The translations under genes were made by a program, and so were the position numbers. A DNA stretch of 64,000 nucleotides from an uncultured bacterium (GTDB lineage: Bacteria > Verrucomicrobiota > Kiritimatiellia > CAIKKV01 > CAIJXV01). The stretch covers positions 1 through 64,000 of the forward strand of contig CAIJXV010000058.1 in NCBI GenBank assembly GCA_903824675.1. Reading direction: 5' to 3'. Under the pieces are notes generated by a model. The model was given only the letters and a program-made list of their open reading frames with translations, had not been told where the DNA came from and searched no databases. This document shows, one piece after another, positions 18,938 through 27,459 of the stretch; positions within the stretch are counted from its first letter, which is position 1, and each line of letters begins with the position of its first letter.

Positions 18938-20218
18938 CTACGGATTAAGCGCGGGCGGCCCGGGATTTTCGATTCCCAAGTGGCGGGCGCCATGCGGCGG
19001 CAATGCGTCCGGTCCCACGGGTGGGAATTTGGGGGGAGTAGTGAAGCGCACGGTATCGTGGGGACCCACCACATCGGCGGTTTTCTGGCCGCGGCCCGAC
19101 ACGGTATTGCCTTCGATATAAATGTCCGTGCAACCCTCGCCGATGCTGATGGCCGGCTTTCCGTTGGGAACGAGGGTGTTGCCGAGCAGATGAATCCAAT
19201 GGAGGTTGGGAGGAATCTCGATTTCGGCCGATCCTTCCCGGCAACAATTTCCCTGGAGCGTATTGCCCAGCAGACAGACCCGGTCGCCGCTGCGCCGGGT
19301 CGGCATACGGAAGGAAATGCCCGGTCCCCCCTGGCCCCGGAGGGTGTTGTTGGCAATAAGATGGTCGGTGTCGCGTTCACCGATCGAGATGCCGATTCCC
19401 GCGTTGTTTTCGATGAGATTGCTCCGGCAGATGGAGTGCGTGGTTCGCAGACAGTAAAAAATGCCACAGCCACCATTGTCATGGATCCGATTCTTTTGGA
19501 GGAGGTAGCGGACACTGCCGCTCCCCGGATGGATGCCGCCGCCCGTATTGTGGTGCAAATGACAATCGTCCACGGTGATATCGATGTTTTGCTGAAAACT
19601 GAGCGCATCCCCGCGAAACTCCCGGATTTCGACTTTGCGCACGGCGACCCGGCGCGCCTGGTAGATGAAAAGACCCGCGCCCCGACAGCCGTTAAGCGCG
19701 AACGTTTCCTCCGCCTGGTTGCCGTCAAGGATCAGGTTTTCAATGATGACATCAGAAACCTGATCGGCTTCGATCAGCGAAAAGACGCTGACGGCCCGGG
19801 CCTTTGCGGCGGGTCCATAATCGTGATTGAGCATCCGGTCGAGGAACAGACGTTCGCCGTCGATTCCGAGGATCGTGGCCACGGTGGTATAAAAGCCCAT
19901 CGATAGATCGTCCAGGACGTGAATGCCCATGCCGACATGAAACTTCTGCGGCTCAGCCACGGTGATTTCGTAGTGACCATAACCGAGGTAATCGGGGATC
20001 AAGCTGGAAACGCTGGGGATCTTTTTAAGGATTGCGCCCGGTTCACCCATTAAATGCACGCCGGTGCGGAGGTGGACGGCGTTATCCAGAAGATAGGTAC
20101 CGGCCGGCACCGTGACGACACCTCCGCCGTTGGCCGCAGCCTGATCAATCGTCTGTTGAATGGCCCGGCCTGTCCAGGCCGTGACGCCGTCAGTGATGAC
20201 GCGAAATAGTTGACTCAT
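18938..20218 (-). CDS. Right-handed parallel beta-helix protein (pectate-lyase-like fold)
   Basis: This is a 426-aa protein when started at MSQLFRVITDG. The ORF track's earlier Met at 20254 adds an unlikely MLCGISSAKGTA leader. It opens with the classic pectate-lyase-3-like entry (Q.TIDQAAANGGGVVTVPAGT) and HLMGEPGAIL. Successive beta-helix coils follow with N-ladder turns (ENLILDGNQ, NNTLRGQG, GNTLQGN, EGNTVSGRG). No signal peptide is visible, so it may be cytoplasmic or exported by a non-Sec route. The family includes polysaccharide lyases, hydrolases and epimerases, and I cannot assign the catalytic residues. Its location near a GH95-like gene and secreted CAZyme-like proteins suggests carbohydrate processing (inference). 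Confidence 0.8.
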   Translation of the reverse strand: MSQLFRVITDGVTAWTGRAIQQTIDQAAANGGGVVTVPAGTYLLDNAVHLRTGVHLMGEPGAILKKIPSVSSLIPDYLGYGHYEITVAEPQKFHVGMGIHVLDDLSMGFYTTVATILGIDGERLFLDRMLNHDYGPAAKARAVSVFSLIEADQVSDVIIENLILDGNQAEETFALNGCRGAGLFIYQARRVAVRKVEIREFRGDALSFQQNIDITVDDCHLHHNTGGGIHPGSGSVRYLLQKNRIHDNGGCGIFYCLRTTHSICRSNLIENNAGIGISIGERDTDHLIANNTLRGQGGPGISFRMPTRRSGDRVCLLGNTLQGNCCREGSAEIEIPPNLHWIHLLGNTLVPNGKPAISIGEGCTDIYIEGNTVSGRGQKTADVVGPHDTVRFTTPPKFPPVGPDALPPHGARHLGIENPGPPALNP

Positions 20219-20360
20219 AGCAGTGCCTTTGGCTGAGCTGATTCCGCACAACAAAAAACGAATATAACCACGGATGACACGGATAGCACGGATTTTTTGC
20301 GGGGTGGGGCGATGTGTTTGGTTTCTTTACTCTTAACCTAAAAATCATCTTTGTTCTTTT

Positions 20361-20584
20361 TATTCTCACGCAAAGCCGCTGAGTTCGCCAAGGTCCTGAT
20401 AGCCGCGCGACGAGCCCGCCGTCAGGCCAGCGGGTGCCTCGCGCGGCTGTTTGTGCCACTTTTGACGACGCAACAAGGACGGGAACCAGACGCGCAAGGC
20501 ACCCTCCTGTTTCAGGTGGGCTCGTTGCGCGTCCCTGCTCACCTCCCTCTTTGCGCTTTCGGCGGCTTTGCGTGAAAATAATCC
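20361..20584. repeat. Dispersed intergenic element, copy 3
   Basis: It starts TATTCTCACGCAAAGCCGCT and ends GGCGGCTTTGCGTGAAAATA; the ends are inverted copies over about 18 bases. The inner text (GTCCTGATAGCCGCGCGACG, GCCAGCGGGTGCCTCGCGCG) matches copies 1 and 2. The middle has diverged. Confidence 0.7.
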
Positions 20585-20647
20585 GATCAGGATGTCTTTG
20601 GGTGATCCGATCGTTCCGGTTTACATCTGCACGGCTGATCTTTTATC

Positions 20648-20697
20648 TATACCCGAAGGCCAAACAGGGAGTCTTTTTCCTGTTTTTTTCGGGTATA
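20648..20697. other. Hairpin with perfect 10-bp outer stem
   Basis: TATACCCGAA and TTCGGGTATA pair perfectly around an inner AACAGG/CCTGTT stem and a T-rich loop. It lies 33 bases upstream of the GH95-like start. A related half (TATACCCGAGGCCAAA) occurs near 326. It could be an operator, attenuator or terminator; the sequence does not decide. Confidence 0.5.
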
Positions 20698-20729
20698 CAC
20701 CAGTCTGGATTTTATTCTATCATCGCCCG

Positions 20730-23108
20730 ATGAATACATTGAATTCCTTTCCCGCCTGGGCCTCCCGCAACCGTGAAATCATGCCCGTTGAAGCCGCGCC
20801 GATGGCCTTCGATTGGCCGGAGCGTATCGCGCGGCATAATCCCAAATGGACCGGCGAAGCCAGCAACCGGGGCTATTGGAGCATGGGCGCGCCGCTCGGA
20901 AACGGCGATTTCGGTGGTTTGATTTATGGGGCGCCGGATAACCTGACGATTCTGCTGGGGAAGAATGATTTGTGGTTGAGAGCCTCTGAGAAAAGTCATT
21001 TTCCCGGCAAGAATTATGAAGAGATCTACCGCGTTTTCAAAACCGGCGATCGAGAGGCCTTCGCCCGGCTTACTCCGAGCGCCCCTCATTGGGAGGATGT
21101 CTTTCGACCCAGCACGGCGATCAACGGAGGGTTTTTCAGGCTGCATCTGGCTGAAGCGGCCAGCACCGACAAGTACCAGCAGGAGCTTTCGCTCTATGAC
21201 GCCACTTGGCGCAGTGGGTTTCAAGCGTTCGGACTCGACAACATGTGGCCCCAGACCGATGATTTCGAATTGATGTCCTTTGTGTCGGTGCCGGATGAGG
21301 TTCTGGTTCTGCGGGTTCGGCGGCATCGCTTGCCGTTGCGGTCCTTTACCTGGCGGCTTAACCGGGAGCGGCACCAACTCCTGCCCGCGGCGGCGTTCGG
21401 GGGGGAAGGGTCCCTGGTCTGGCTGGACCAGGAGATGCTGAAAGGCGACCGATATTCGATCGCCGTGCTTCAAGCGGGCGTTCCGGTCGATATCACCTTC
21501 ACCCGGCGTTCCGCCGTGGGCGAGAGCGCAACCGACGCCGGGCAGGAAGTGGTTTTTTACCTGGCGGCGGCCAGTCATCGGGACAGTCGCGATCCCCGCG
21601 ATCTGGCGTGTCAACGCGTGACCCAGGCGGCACAGAAGGGCGTCGAGGCGCTGCACGAAGCGCATCGCAAGCACTGGGCGGTGCAATGGGAACGGGCCTG
21701 GGTGTCGTGCGGCGACGAAAAAGTCGAACGCGCCTGGTATGTCTCCAACTACCTGTGCGGAACCACGCTGCGGCCGGGCAAGGTTTCGCCCGGGTTGCAG
21801 GGGATGTGGATCAAGGAGAATTTGCCGGCCTGGTCGGCGGACTTTCATGGCAATGTCAATATTCAGGCGGTATACCAGGGGCTCATGGGATCGAACCGCA
21901 TGGAATATTTCGAACCGTATGCCCGCCTTTACCACGAAATGCTGCCCCAATGCCGCAAGGATACCCATGACTATTTTGGGATGGAGGGGGCGCGTTTCCC
22001 GCATGCCGGCACGATTGAGGGGTTTGAAATTGCGGAATGGAACTGGGTACCCCTGCAGGTCTCCCTCGGACCGAGCGCGTGGATTGCCCGGCTTTATTGG
22101 TGGGCCTACCAGTATACCCAGGATCGCGAGTTTCTGGCGGAAGTAGCCTATCCGATCCTCAAGGCCGTGGCGCTGTATTATCATGGACTGCTTAACCTCA
22201 GTGGAAAGGGGCCGGATGGCCGATTTCTGGTGGAGCCGAGCATTTACAGCGAAATCAATGCCACGACCTTTGACGGGTGGGGGACCAATTCGATCTACGA
22301 TATTGTCAATCTGCGGATGGCCTTCCAGCAGGCGGCGGATGCCGCGGACTTGCTGGGACAGGATCTAGAACTCAAGACGGTCTGGCGTGACACTTTCCGC
22401 GATCTTCCCGAACTCCCGGCGGACGGGGATGGGATCTGGTTGCATTTCCCGCAACACCCAATGAACGGCCGGATCAACGCGGGGAGTTGGTGCTACCCGA
22501 TTTTTCCCGGCGAAGTGGCCAGCGTCTTTCATGGTACGGACATCGAACGCAACCAGGCGCGGGCGACCTGGGGCTACGCGCGCGGCCTGACCTCCAGTCC
22601 CTGGTGCGGAGGGTGTCCCACGGTGGCCGCGGCGCTGATGGGCGATACCGAATGGGCTCTGAAATCTGCCGCAGGGAACTCCAACAATAACGGGCTGTCC
22701 AGTAGTCCGTCCGGGAGCATCATGCAGGCGGAACACGGAACCGGCATGTCGCTGGCATTGAACAGCATGCTGGTGCTCAATGTGGAAGGGACCGTGGTAT
22801 TGTTTCCGGGGATGCCGGTGAAGACCGATGCCGCGTTTCATTCCCTGCGAGTTCCGGGCGCCATCCTGGTCAGCGCCGAACAACGGAACGGACAGGTGAT
22901 CCACGCCGCCTTTCAGTCCTTGCAGGGCGGGCGCGTGCGCGTTCTTAATCCCTTTGATCCGGTGTTGTTAAAATGTCCGCTGGCCCGCGTGCAAATTCGC
23001 CGGATGGATACAGATGCGAGGGTCCTTCAGGTCGAGCGCCAGATGCGCGAGCCGTTGGAATGGGATGCCGAACCCGGTATCGTATATCGGCTGGAATTAG
23101 GGAGCTGA
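20730..23108 (+). CDS. GH95-like (alpha/alpha)6-barrel glycosidase
   Basis: This 792-aa protein starts at MNTLNSFPAW; the ORF track's 54 extra residues run into the upstream hairpin. The N-terminal domain carries the family opening (GYWSMGAPLGNGDFGGLIYG, then ILLGKNDLWL). A beta-sandwich reaches to about residue 280, then a helical barrel follows with GNVNIQAVYQGL at about 375-386, matching the NxN region of GH95, and a C-terminal beta-domain. Known GH95 enzymes are inverting alpha-L-fucosidases or alpha-L-galactosidases. Here the usual Asp-bearing DGNFG motif appears replaced by AEHGTG in the matching position, so the catalytic set or specificity may differ. No signal peptide is visible, which suggests action on imported oligosaccharides (inference). 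Confidence 0.75.
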   Translation: MNTLNSFPAWASRNREIMPVEAAPMAFDWPERIARHNPKWTGEASNRGYWSMGAPLGNGDFGGLIYGAPDNLTILLGKNDLWLRASEKSHFPGKNYEEIYRVFKTGDREAFARLTPSAPHWEDVFRPSTAINGGFFRLHLAEAASTDKYQQELSLYDATWRSGFQAFGLDNMWPQTDDFELMSFVSVPDEVLVLRVRRHRLPLRSFTWRLNRERHQLLPAAAFGGEGSLVWLDQEMLKGDRYSIAVLQAGVPVDITFTRRSAVGESATDAGQEVVFYLAAASHRDSRDPRDLACQRVTQAAQKGVEALHEAHRKHWAVQWERAWVSCGDEKVERAWYVSNYLCGTTLRPGKVSPGLQGMWIKENLPAWSADFHGNVNIQAVYQGLMGSNRMEYFEPYARLYHEMLPQCRKDTHDYFGMEGARFPHAGTIEGFEIAEWNWVPLQVSLGPSAWIARLYWWAYQYTQDREFLAEVAYPILKAVALYYHGLLNLSGKGPDGRFLVEPSIYSEINATTFDGWGTNSIYDIVNLRMAFQQAADAADLLGQDLELKTVWRDTFRDLPELPADGDGIWLHFPQHPMNGRINAGSWCYPIFPGEVASVFHGTDIERNQARATWGYARGLTSSPWCGGCPTVAAALMGDTEWALKSAAGNSNNNGLSSSPSGSIMQAEHGTGMSLALNSMLVLNVEGTVVLFPGMPVKTDAAFHSLRVPGAILVSAEQRNGQVIHAAFQSLQGGRVRVLNPFDPVLLKCPLARVQIRRMDTDARVLQVERQMREPLEWDAEPGIVYRLELGS

Positions 23109-23185
23109 TGCGAGGGAACAGGTCCAGTTAGGGAAAGTTTTCCCTGATAGGGATATGACCTAAACCGAAGAATACGGTAGGGCTT

Positions 23186-23239
23186 CGCCCACAACCCGAT
23201 TCCCCATTGTTGTAGGCCGGGTCTCTGCGCCCGGCGTCC
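23186..23239. repeat. Intergenic repeat, copy 1 (about 54 nt)
   Basis: CGCCCACAACCCGATTCCCC then TGTAGGCCGGGTCTCTGCGC. It matches 29095-29145 with about eight differences and a short gap. Confidence 0.6.
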
Positions 23240-23307
23240 ACGGATCCAGCCTCCTCCCTCTCTAGACGCCCGCCACAGGACGGGCCGACATCGCAAACTA
23301 TGGGTGT

Positions 23308-23326
23308 AAACGCCATTAGGCGTTTT
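23308..23326 (+). terminator. Weak hairpin terminator candidate after the GH95-like gene
   Basis: AAACGCC-ATTA-GGCGTTT followed by TCTAT. The stem is perfect but the T-run is short, and it lies 200 bases past the stop codon. Confidence 0.3.
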
Positions 23327-23418
23327 CTATGCACCGAATCGCAGATGCGCCCCTCAAAACGAAACAGCGCGCATTTTTTTGTGTGATAATTCGCTAAAAT
23401 TGATATGATTAACGGTTA

Positions 23419-26400
23419 ATGACAACAGATCATTCTCACGGGTCGATGGTCCAGAGCCGAAGCCGGTTTTGGGTGTGTTGCCTGATTGCCGCCTGGCTCG
23501 GAATGGGGGGCGTGAGTGTTCAGGCCGCGCCGGGTTCTGTGGTATCCATCGAAGGCGTTTCCCAGGGTGGGAATCTCTTGCAAAACGCTGATTTTCAAGG
23601 GGATTGGCTTTGCCTATTGCCGGAAAGTCACACCTTGGTCTGGTGCTACCTCCCCGATTATTTCAATCGACGCGATTACAATCCCGATGCCTGGTGGTGC
23701 AAGGGGAACTGGCGCTGGGATAATGCCGATGGCCTGCCGGGCGAACGCCACTTGATGTTGCAAGGGCTCAATACGGTCGTTTCCCAAGCGGTCAACTGGG
23801 TGCTGGTCTATGACGACACCAAATTGCCGCCCAATGGGCAAATCGCTGATGACGGCGGATTCCCCCTGGCCCAGGCGGTCATCAGTACTCGCCCCTTGAG
23901 TTTGGTTCGCGACCTGACCCTTCGGGTCCGGATTCGGGGTGATAATGTGCCTGCGAGTGCCGGGTTGATGGAATTGCGGCTGATCAGTACCGCCTCCACC
24001 GCGACCGTTTCGGCGCCTTGGCCGACGGGCACCTATGACTGGCGCTGGATGACCCTGACGCTGCCGGCCGCCACCTGGAAGGCTGGCGCCCCCGCGCTCA
24101 ACGGCGGAACCGCCTGGTTGTTGCCGATGTTTGCAGCTACCCAGTTCTCCTATAATAATGCCGCCGGGTCGATTGAATTGGGGCAGGCGGAACTTTTCGA
24201 TCCGGGGCCAACATCGCCCAATCTGTTGTCCAACGGGGGATTTGAAGCGATAGATGCCACGAATTATCCGGTGGGCTGGAGCGCGCCCCAGAAGTTTTTG
24301 CGGTTTCCCCTCAAACTATTCTATCTCTTTCAGTCCTGGCACAATGCCATCTGTGATAATCGCGGCCCGGTGACGACCGATGCGATGGTGGCCCACGCCG
24401 GCGCGCGCAGCCTGAAAATGATCATGCCGTCCGGCGATGAAAAGCGGGTGGTGTCCGATCCGGTCTCGCTCAACCAGACGACCAACCGCGTGATCGAGGT
24501 TTGGGCCTGGGTCAAAACCGACCGGTTGGCCATGTTGAATATCGGCGCCTTGGACCAGAATGGGGGCGAGGTGCCGGGATATTACGTGATCCAGAAAGCC
24601 AAAGTGACCGGGGTTCCGCCGAACAGCAGTCCCTACCAATTTACGATCGTCGCGGATGGCGAGTGGACTTTGTTGCGGCAGGTTTTCAAGCCCCGGGTGC
24701 CGCTGACCAGTTTGCGGCTTCAACTGTGCGCCCGCGGGGTGAATGGGTATACCTTGGAGGATACCGGCGGGCAACCCCAGAACAATTCGGCGGGGACGAT
24801 CTGGTGGGATGATATCCGGGTGTATGAGCCGGAAAGCACGACCGACGAACTGATCGCGAGGGGCGTGTCGTGGGGATCCCATCGGTATGTTTTGCCCGGG
24901 GTTCAGGTCGCGCATCTGGATTTGGGCGAACGGTTGTTGGGACGGAATCGGTTGCGGGCCACGGTCGTCAATCCCGGCGCCGAACAACCATTTCGATTGC
25001 GGTGGAGTTTTGTATCGCCGACCGGGGTTGCTGTTTCCCAGGAAACCGCCCTGCAAACCGTGCCGGCCGGAGGGCGGGTTCCCTTTGAATTGTATTACGA
25101 TCTGACCAACCCCCTGGCCCAGGCCTACACCGAGTACAAGGGCCGGTTGGACGTGTTGAATTATGCGGGCTGGGTGGCGGCGTCCAATGAGTTGTGGTTT
25201 ACCACTTGGGACACGCCCATCGACATCCAACTGGGAGCTCTCTATGCGCCTCCGGAATATACCAACCAGTATGTGCGGATGAATCTGGGGTTGTCCTCGA
25301 TGACCTTGACCAACCTGAACGCAATCCGCCTGGAAATCCGGCGGCGGACTACCGGAGTGGTGACCCAATCGGTTGAATTTGCGGCCAACCTGACGACGCT
25401 GGCCGATCAGCGGGCCCATATTCCTCTCGAGCTCTACGATGATTGCCGGGCCTTGGTATTGCGGGATGTCAACATTTCAGCCCTGCCGATTCAGCCCTTT
25501 GATAATCCCCAACGGCAATGGTTTTTGCGCGCATTGGCATTGGATGCACAGGGAGGGGTTCTGGCCCAGGCCGATTCGGATCCGTTTTGCCGGTTGGCCC
25601 ATGAACCTTCGCAGCCGGCCTTGACCAACATCGTGATTACCACGAATAATCTGCTGTTCGCCGATGGGCGGCCCTACATTCCCTGGGGCCGGATCTATCA
25701 GAATGTGGCCACCTATGACGGGCCGGCGGTGACCAATAACTACCGTGATCTGCGTAATCTGCCCACCTGGAATCTCTATGGGTGGCGGTTCGCTACCTAT
25801 AATATGACCCGACAGCTACGCGATTTCAACGTCGTCCGGTATTATTGCTCTTCGCAAACCCCTAAAACAACCCTGCTCAATACGTGGAGCCAGGATAATA
25901 TCCAATGTGCCACGGCTTTTGCCTTTGGGTATCCGGTTTATAAGGTTAGCGACATGATCGCCCGGATGGGCGGACAGACGGCAGCCGATGCCTATCTGGC
26001 CTGGTGCAGTAATGCGCCGATGGTGGTTTCAATGGGACCGGGCATTGAGGAATGTTTTTCAGAGTTTGTTGCCAAAACACCGGAACAAATCGATGGGCTC
26101 CGACAAGTGGTGGAGTATATTCGCGATCACACCGGGAAACCGGTCACGGCCAGCCATGGCGGATATTGGAACCGGTTCGAGTTCGAGCGGATTCCGTTTT
26201 TCGATATTTTTGGACCCGAGACCGAACCCCTGTTCCCGGCCAATATTCATACCGACATCACGCCTTTCATCCAAGGGCAACGCAAAGCCGTCTGGTTGCG
26301 TCCCCAGATGTACGAGAATGTGCCTTATGAGCGGTGGCGGTTCCACACCTTTGTGGAATTGATGCGCGGTTGTCGGGGCTGGGAAATGGCCCACGGCGTG

Positions 26401-27426
26401 GGTGATTTGTCGTTGTTCAGGGGATTGCATGGCGAGTTGGATTACCTGGCGCCGGCGGCTTTTTCATCCGATCATGGACCGGCGGTCGACATCGATCCGC
26501 CGATGGAACATTGGGTGCGGCGGGCCAACGGGAAGACCACCATCATCGCCGCCACGACCCGGGGATTGACCCTGGGCAAATACCGCTGGGACGCTACCCG
26601 GCGCTCGCCCGTCGGCCGTAGCCGGTACACCACCGGGCGTAACGAGGCGCGCCACGACGACAATAGTTACTGCATGGGGTTGGAGACTCTTTCGACCGGT
26701 CCGTCGCTGCACGGGATCCAGAATATGCCCGATTGCCGGGTTTGGCCTGCCGGCAGTCGTCTGGTGCAATGGGTTTATCTGGATCCCGCAGCGACTCCGA
26801 CCAATCTGGCGTTTCTGGTCAAGGGTGACGGCCGGTGGCTGTATGGGGTTTCGTGGGGCGCATTCAATTCTGATTTCAACACTACGTCCAATCGGCAGGA
26901 GTGGTTTTTGCGAAGCCTTCATAAAAACTCGGCCGGTTTTGCCTTCTCCGGCGGGTGGGGCGCCCTGCTGTATGAAGGCAATAAAGGGTTTGTCATGACC
27001 CAATCCGTCGATCGGGGAAGTCTGCCCGCGGCCGGCGTCTGGCATCGGATCGAAGTGCCGTTATCCGAGTTTGGGATCACCACCCAACTGGTGGATGGCG
27101 TGGCCTTTATTCATAATGAAGAGGCGCGCGTTTGGTGGAGTCATACCACGATTGTCGATCCTGAAGGCCACACCTCGGTATTGTTCGGCGATTCCGTTGA
27201 ATATTCGCCGGCCCGTTTGGCGGAGACCCGGATCTCCGTGCAAGGGCTGACCGAAGAGACGCCCATCCGGGTCTTATTTGAAGATCGGACCTTGACGGGA
27301 TCGGATGGGTTTTTCACGGATGATTTTCAGGGTAAGGATATGTATCAACGGTTCGGCGGCGACTTTGGATTGGGATATGGCGCGGCGCCGGTGGCCTTGC
27401 ATATTTACGAAATCGATGGATTGTAA
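23419..27426 (+). CDS. Large secreted protein with CBM-like and glycosidase-like domains
   Basis: This 1335-aa protein is probably exported. A signal peptide (CLIAAWLGMGGVSVQA) is visible; an alternative start at 23446 (MVQSRSRF) would give a more typical leader. Two CBM4/9-like beta-sandwiches begin with NLLQNADFQGDW (about 53) and NLLSNGGFEAIDATNYPVGW (about 270). Beta-domains follow to about 740. A TIM-barrel-like region at about 750-1030 has PYIPWGRIYQN, FNVVRYYCSSQ, GPGIEECF, DIFGPETEP and MRGCRGWEMAHGVG, and C-terminal beta-domains close it. Glu residues at strand ends are compatible with a retaining glycosidase, but I cannot place the family. The next gene follows after 33 bases and is also secreted, so the two probably form an operon. 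Confidence 0.7.
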   Translation: MTTDHSHGSMVQSRSRFWVCCLIAAWLGMGGVSVQAAPGSVVSIEGVSQGGNLLQNADFQGDWLCLLPESHTLVWCYLPDYFNRRDYNPDAWWCKGNWRWDNADGLPGERHLMLQGLNTVVSQAVNWVLVYDDTKLPPNGQIADDGGFPLAQAVISTRPLSLVRDLTLRVRIRGDNVPASAGLMELRLISTASTATVSAPWPTGTYDWRWMTLTLPAATWKAGAPALNGGTAWLLPMFAATQFSYNNAAGSIELGQAELFDPGPTSPNLLSNGGFEAIDATNYPVGWSAPQKFLRFPLKLFYLFQSWHNAICDNRGPVTTDAMVAHAGARSLKMIMPSGDEKRVVSDPVSLNQTTNRVIEVWAWVKTDRLAMLNIGALDQNGGEVPGYYVIQKAKVTGVPPNSSPYQFTIVADGEWTLLRQVFKPRVPLTSLRLQLCARGVNGYTLEDTGGQPQNNSAGTIWWDDIRVYEPESTTDELIARGVSWGSHRYVLPGVQVAHLDLGERLLGRNRLRATVVNPGAEQPFRLRWSFVSPTGVAVSQETALQTVPAGGRVPFELYYDLTNPLAQAYTEYKGRLDVLNYAGWVAASNELWFTTWDTPIDIQLGALYAPPEYTNQYVRMNLGLSSMTLTNLNAIRLEIRRRTTGVVTQSVEFAANLTTLADQRAHIPLELYDDCRALVLRDVNISALPIQPFDNPQRQWFLRALALDAQGGVLAQADSDPFCRLAHEPSQPALTNIVITTNNLLFADGRPYIPWGRIYQNVATYDGPAVTNNYRDLRNLPTWNLYGWRFATYNMTRQLRDFNVVRYYCSSQTPKTTLLNTWSQDNIQCATAFAFGYPVYKVSDMIARMGGQTAADAYLAWCSNAPMVVSMGPGIEECFSEFVAKTPEQIDGLRQVVEYIRDHTGKPVTASHGGYWNRFEFERIPFFDIFGPETEPLFPANIHTDITPFIQGQRKAVWLRPQMYENVPYERWRFHTFVELMRGCRGWEMAHGVGDLSLFRGLHGELDYLAPAAFSSDHGPAVDIDPPMEHWVRRANGKTTIIAATTRGLTLGKYRWDATRRSPVGRSRYTTGRNEARHDDNSYCMGLETLSTGPSLHGIQNMPDCRVWPAGSRLVQWVYLDPAATPTNLAFLVKGDGRWLYGVSWGAFNSDFNTTSNRQEWFLRSLHKNSAGFAFSGGWGALLYEGNKGFVMTQSVDRGSLPAAGVWHRIEVPLSEFGITTQLVDGVAFIHNEEARVWWSHTTIVDPEGHTSVLFGDSVEYSPARLAETRISVQGLTEETPIRVLFEDRTLTGSDGFFTDDFQGKDMYQRFGGDFGLGYGAAPVALHIYEIDGL

Positions 27427-27459
27427 ATTCACGCCGAGGCGTGGCCAATGGAGTGGACT

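Larger units (their letters stand above)
20219..20729. other. Divergent intergenic region
   Basis: This region separates the minus-strand beta-helix gene from the plus-strand GH95-like gene. It holds element copy 3 (20361-20584) and a perfect-armed hairpin (20648-20697), so promoters for both genes must lie in or beside repeat DNA. No clear promoter boxes were picked out. Confidence 0.5.
23109..23418. other. Intergenic region
   Basis: No gene. It contains a repeat shared with 29095-29145 (23186-23239), a small hairpin (23308-23326) and an AT-rich TGATATGATTAACGG segment just before the next start that could supply a -10 element. Confidence 0.45.

Noticed and set aside
18929-19906. 325-aa plus-strand ORF opposite the beta-helix gene
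   Set aside because: It is an antisense shadow. The minus-strand translation has clear beta-helix periodicity and the plus-strand one has none.
20712-22184. 490-aa minus-strand ORF opposite the GH95-like gene
   Set aside because: It lies wholly inside a well-supported plus-strand gene and has a shadow-type composition.
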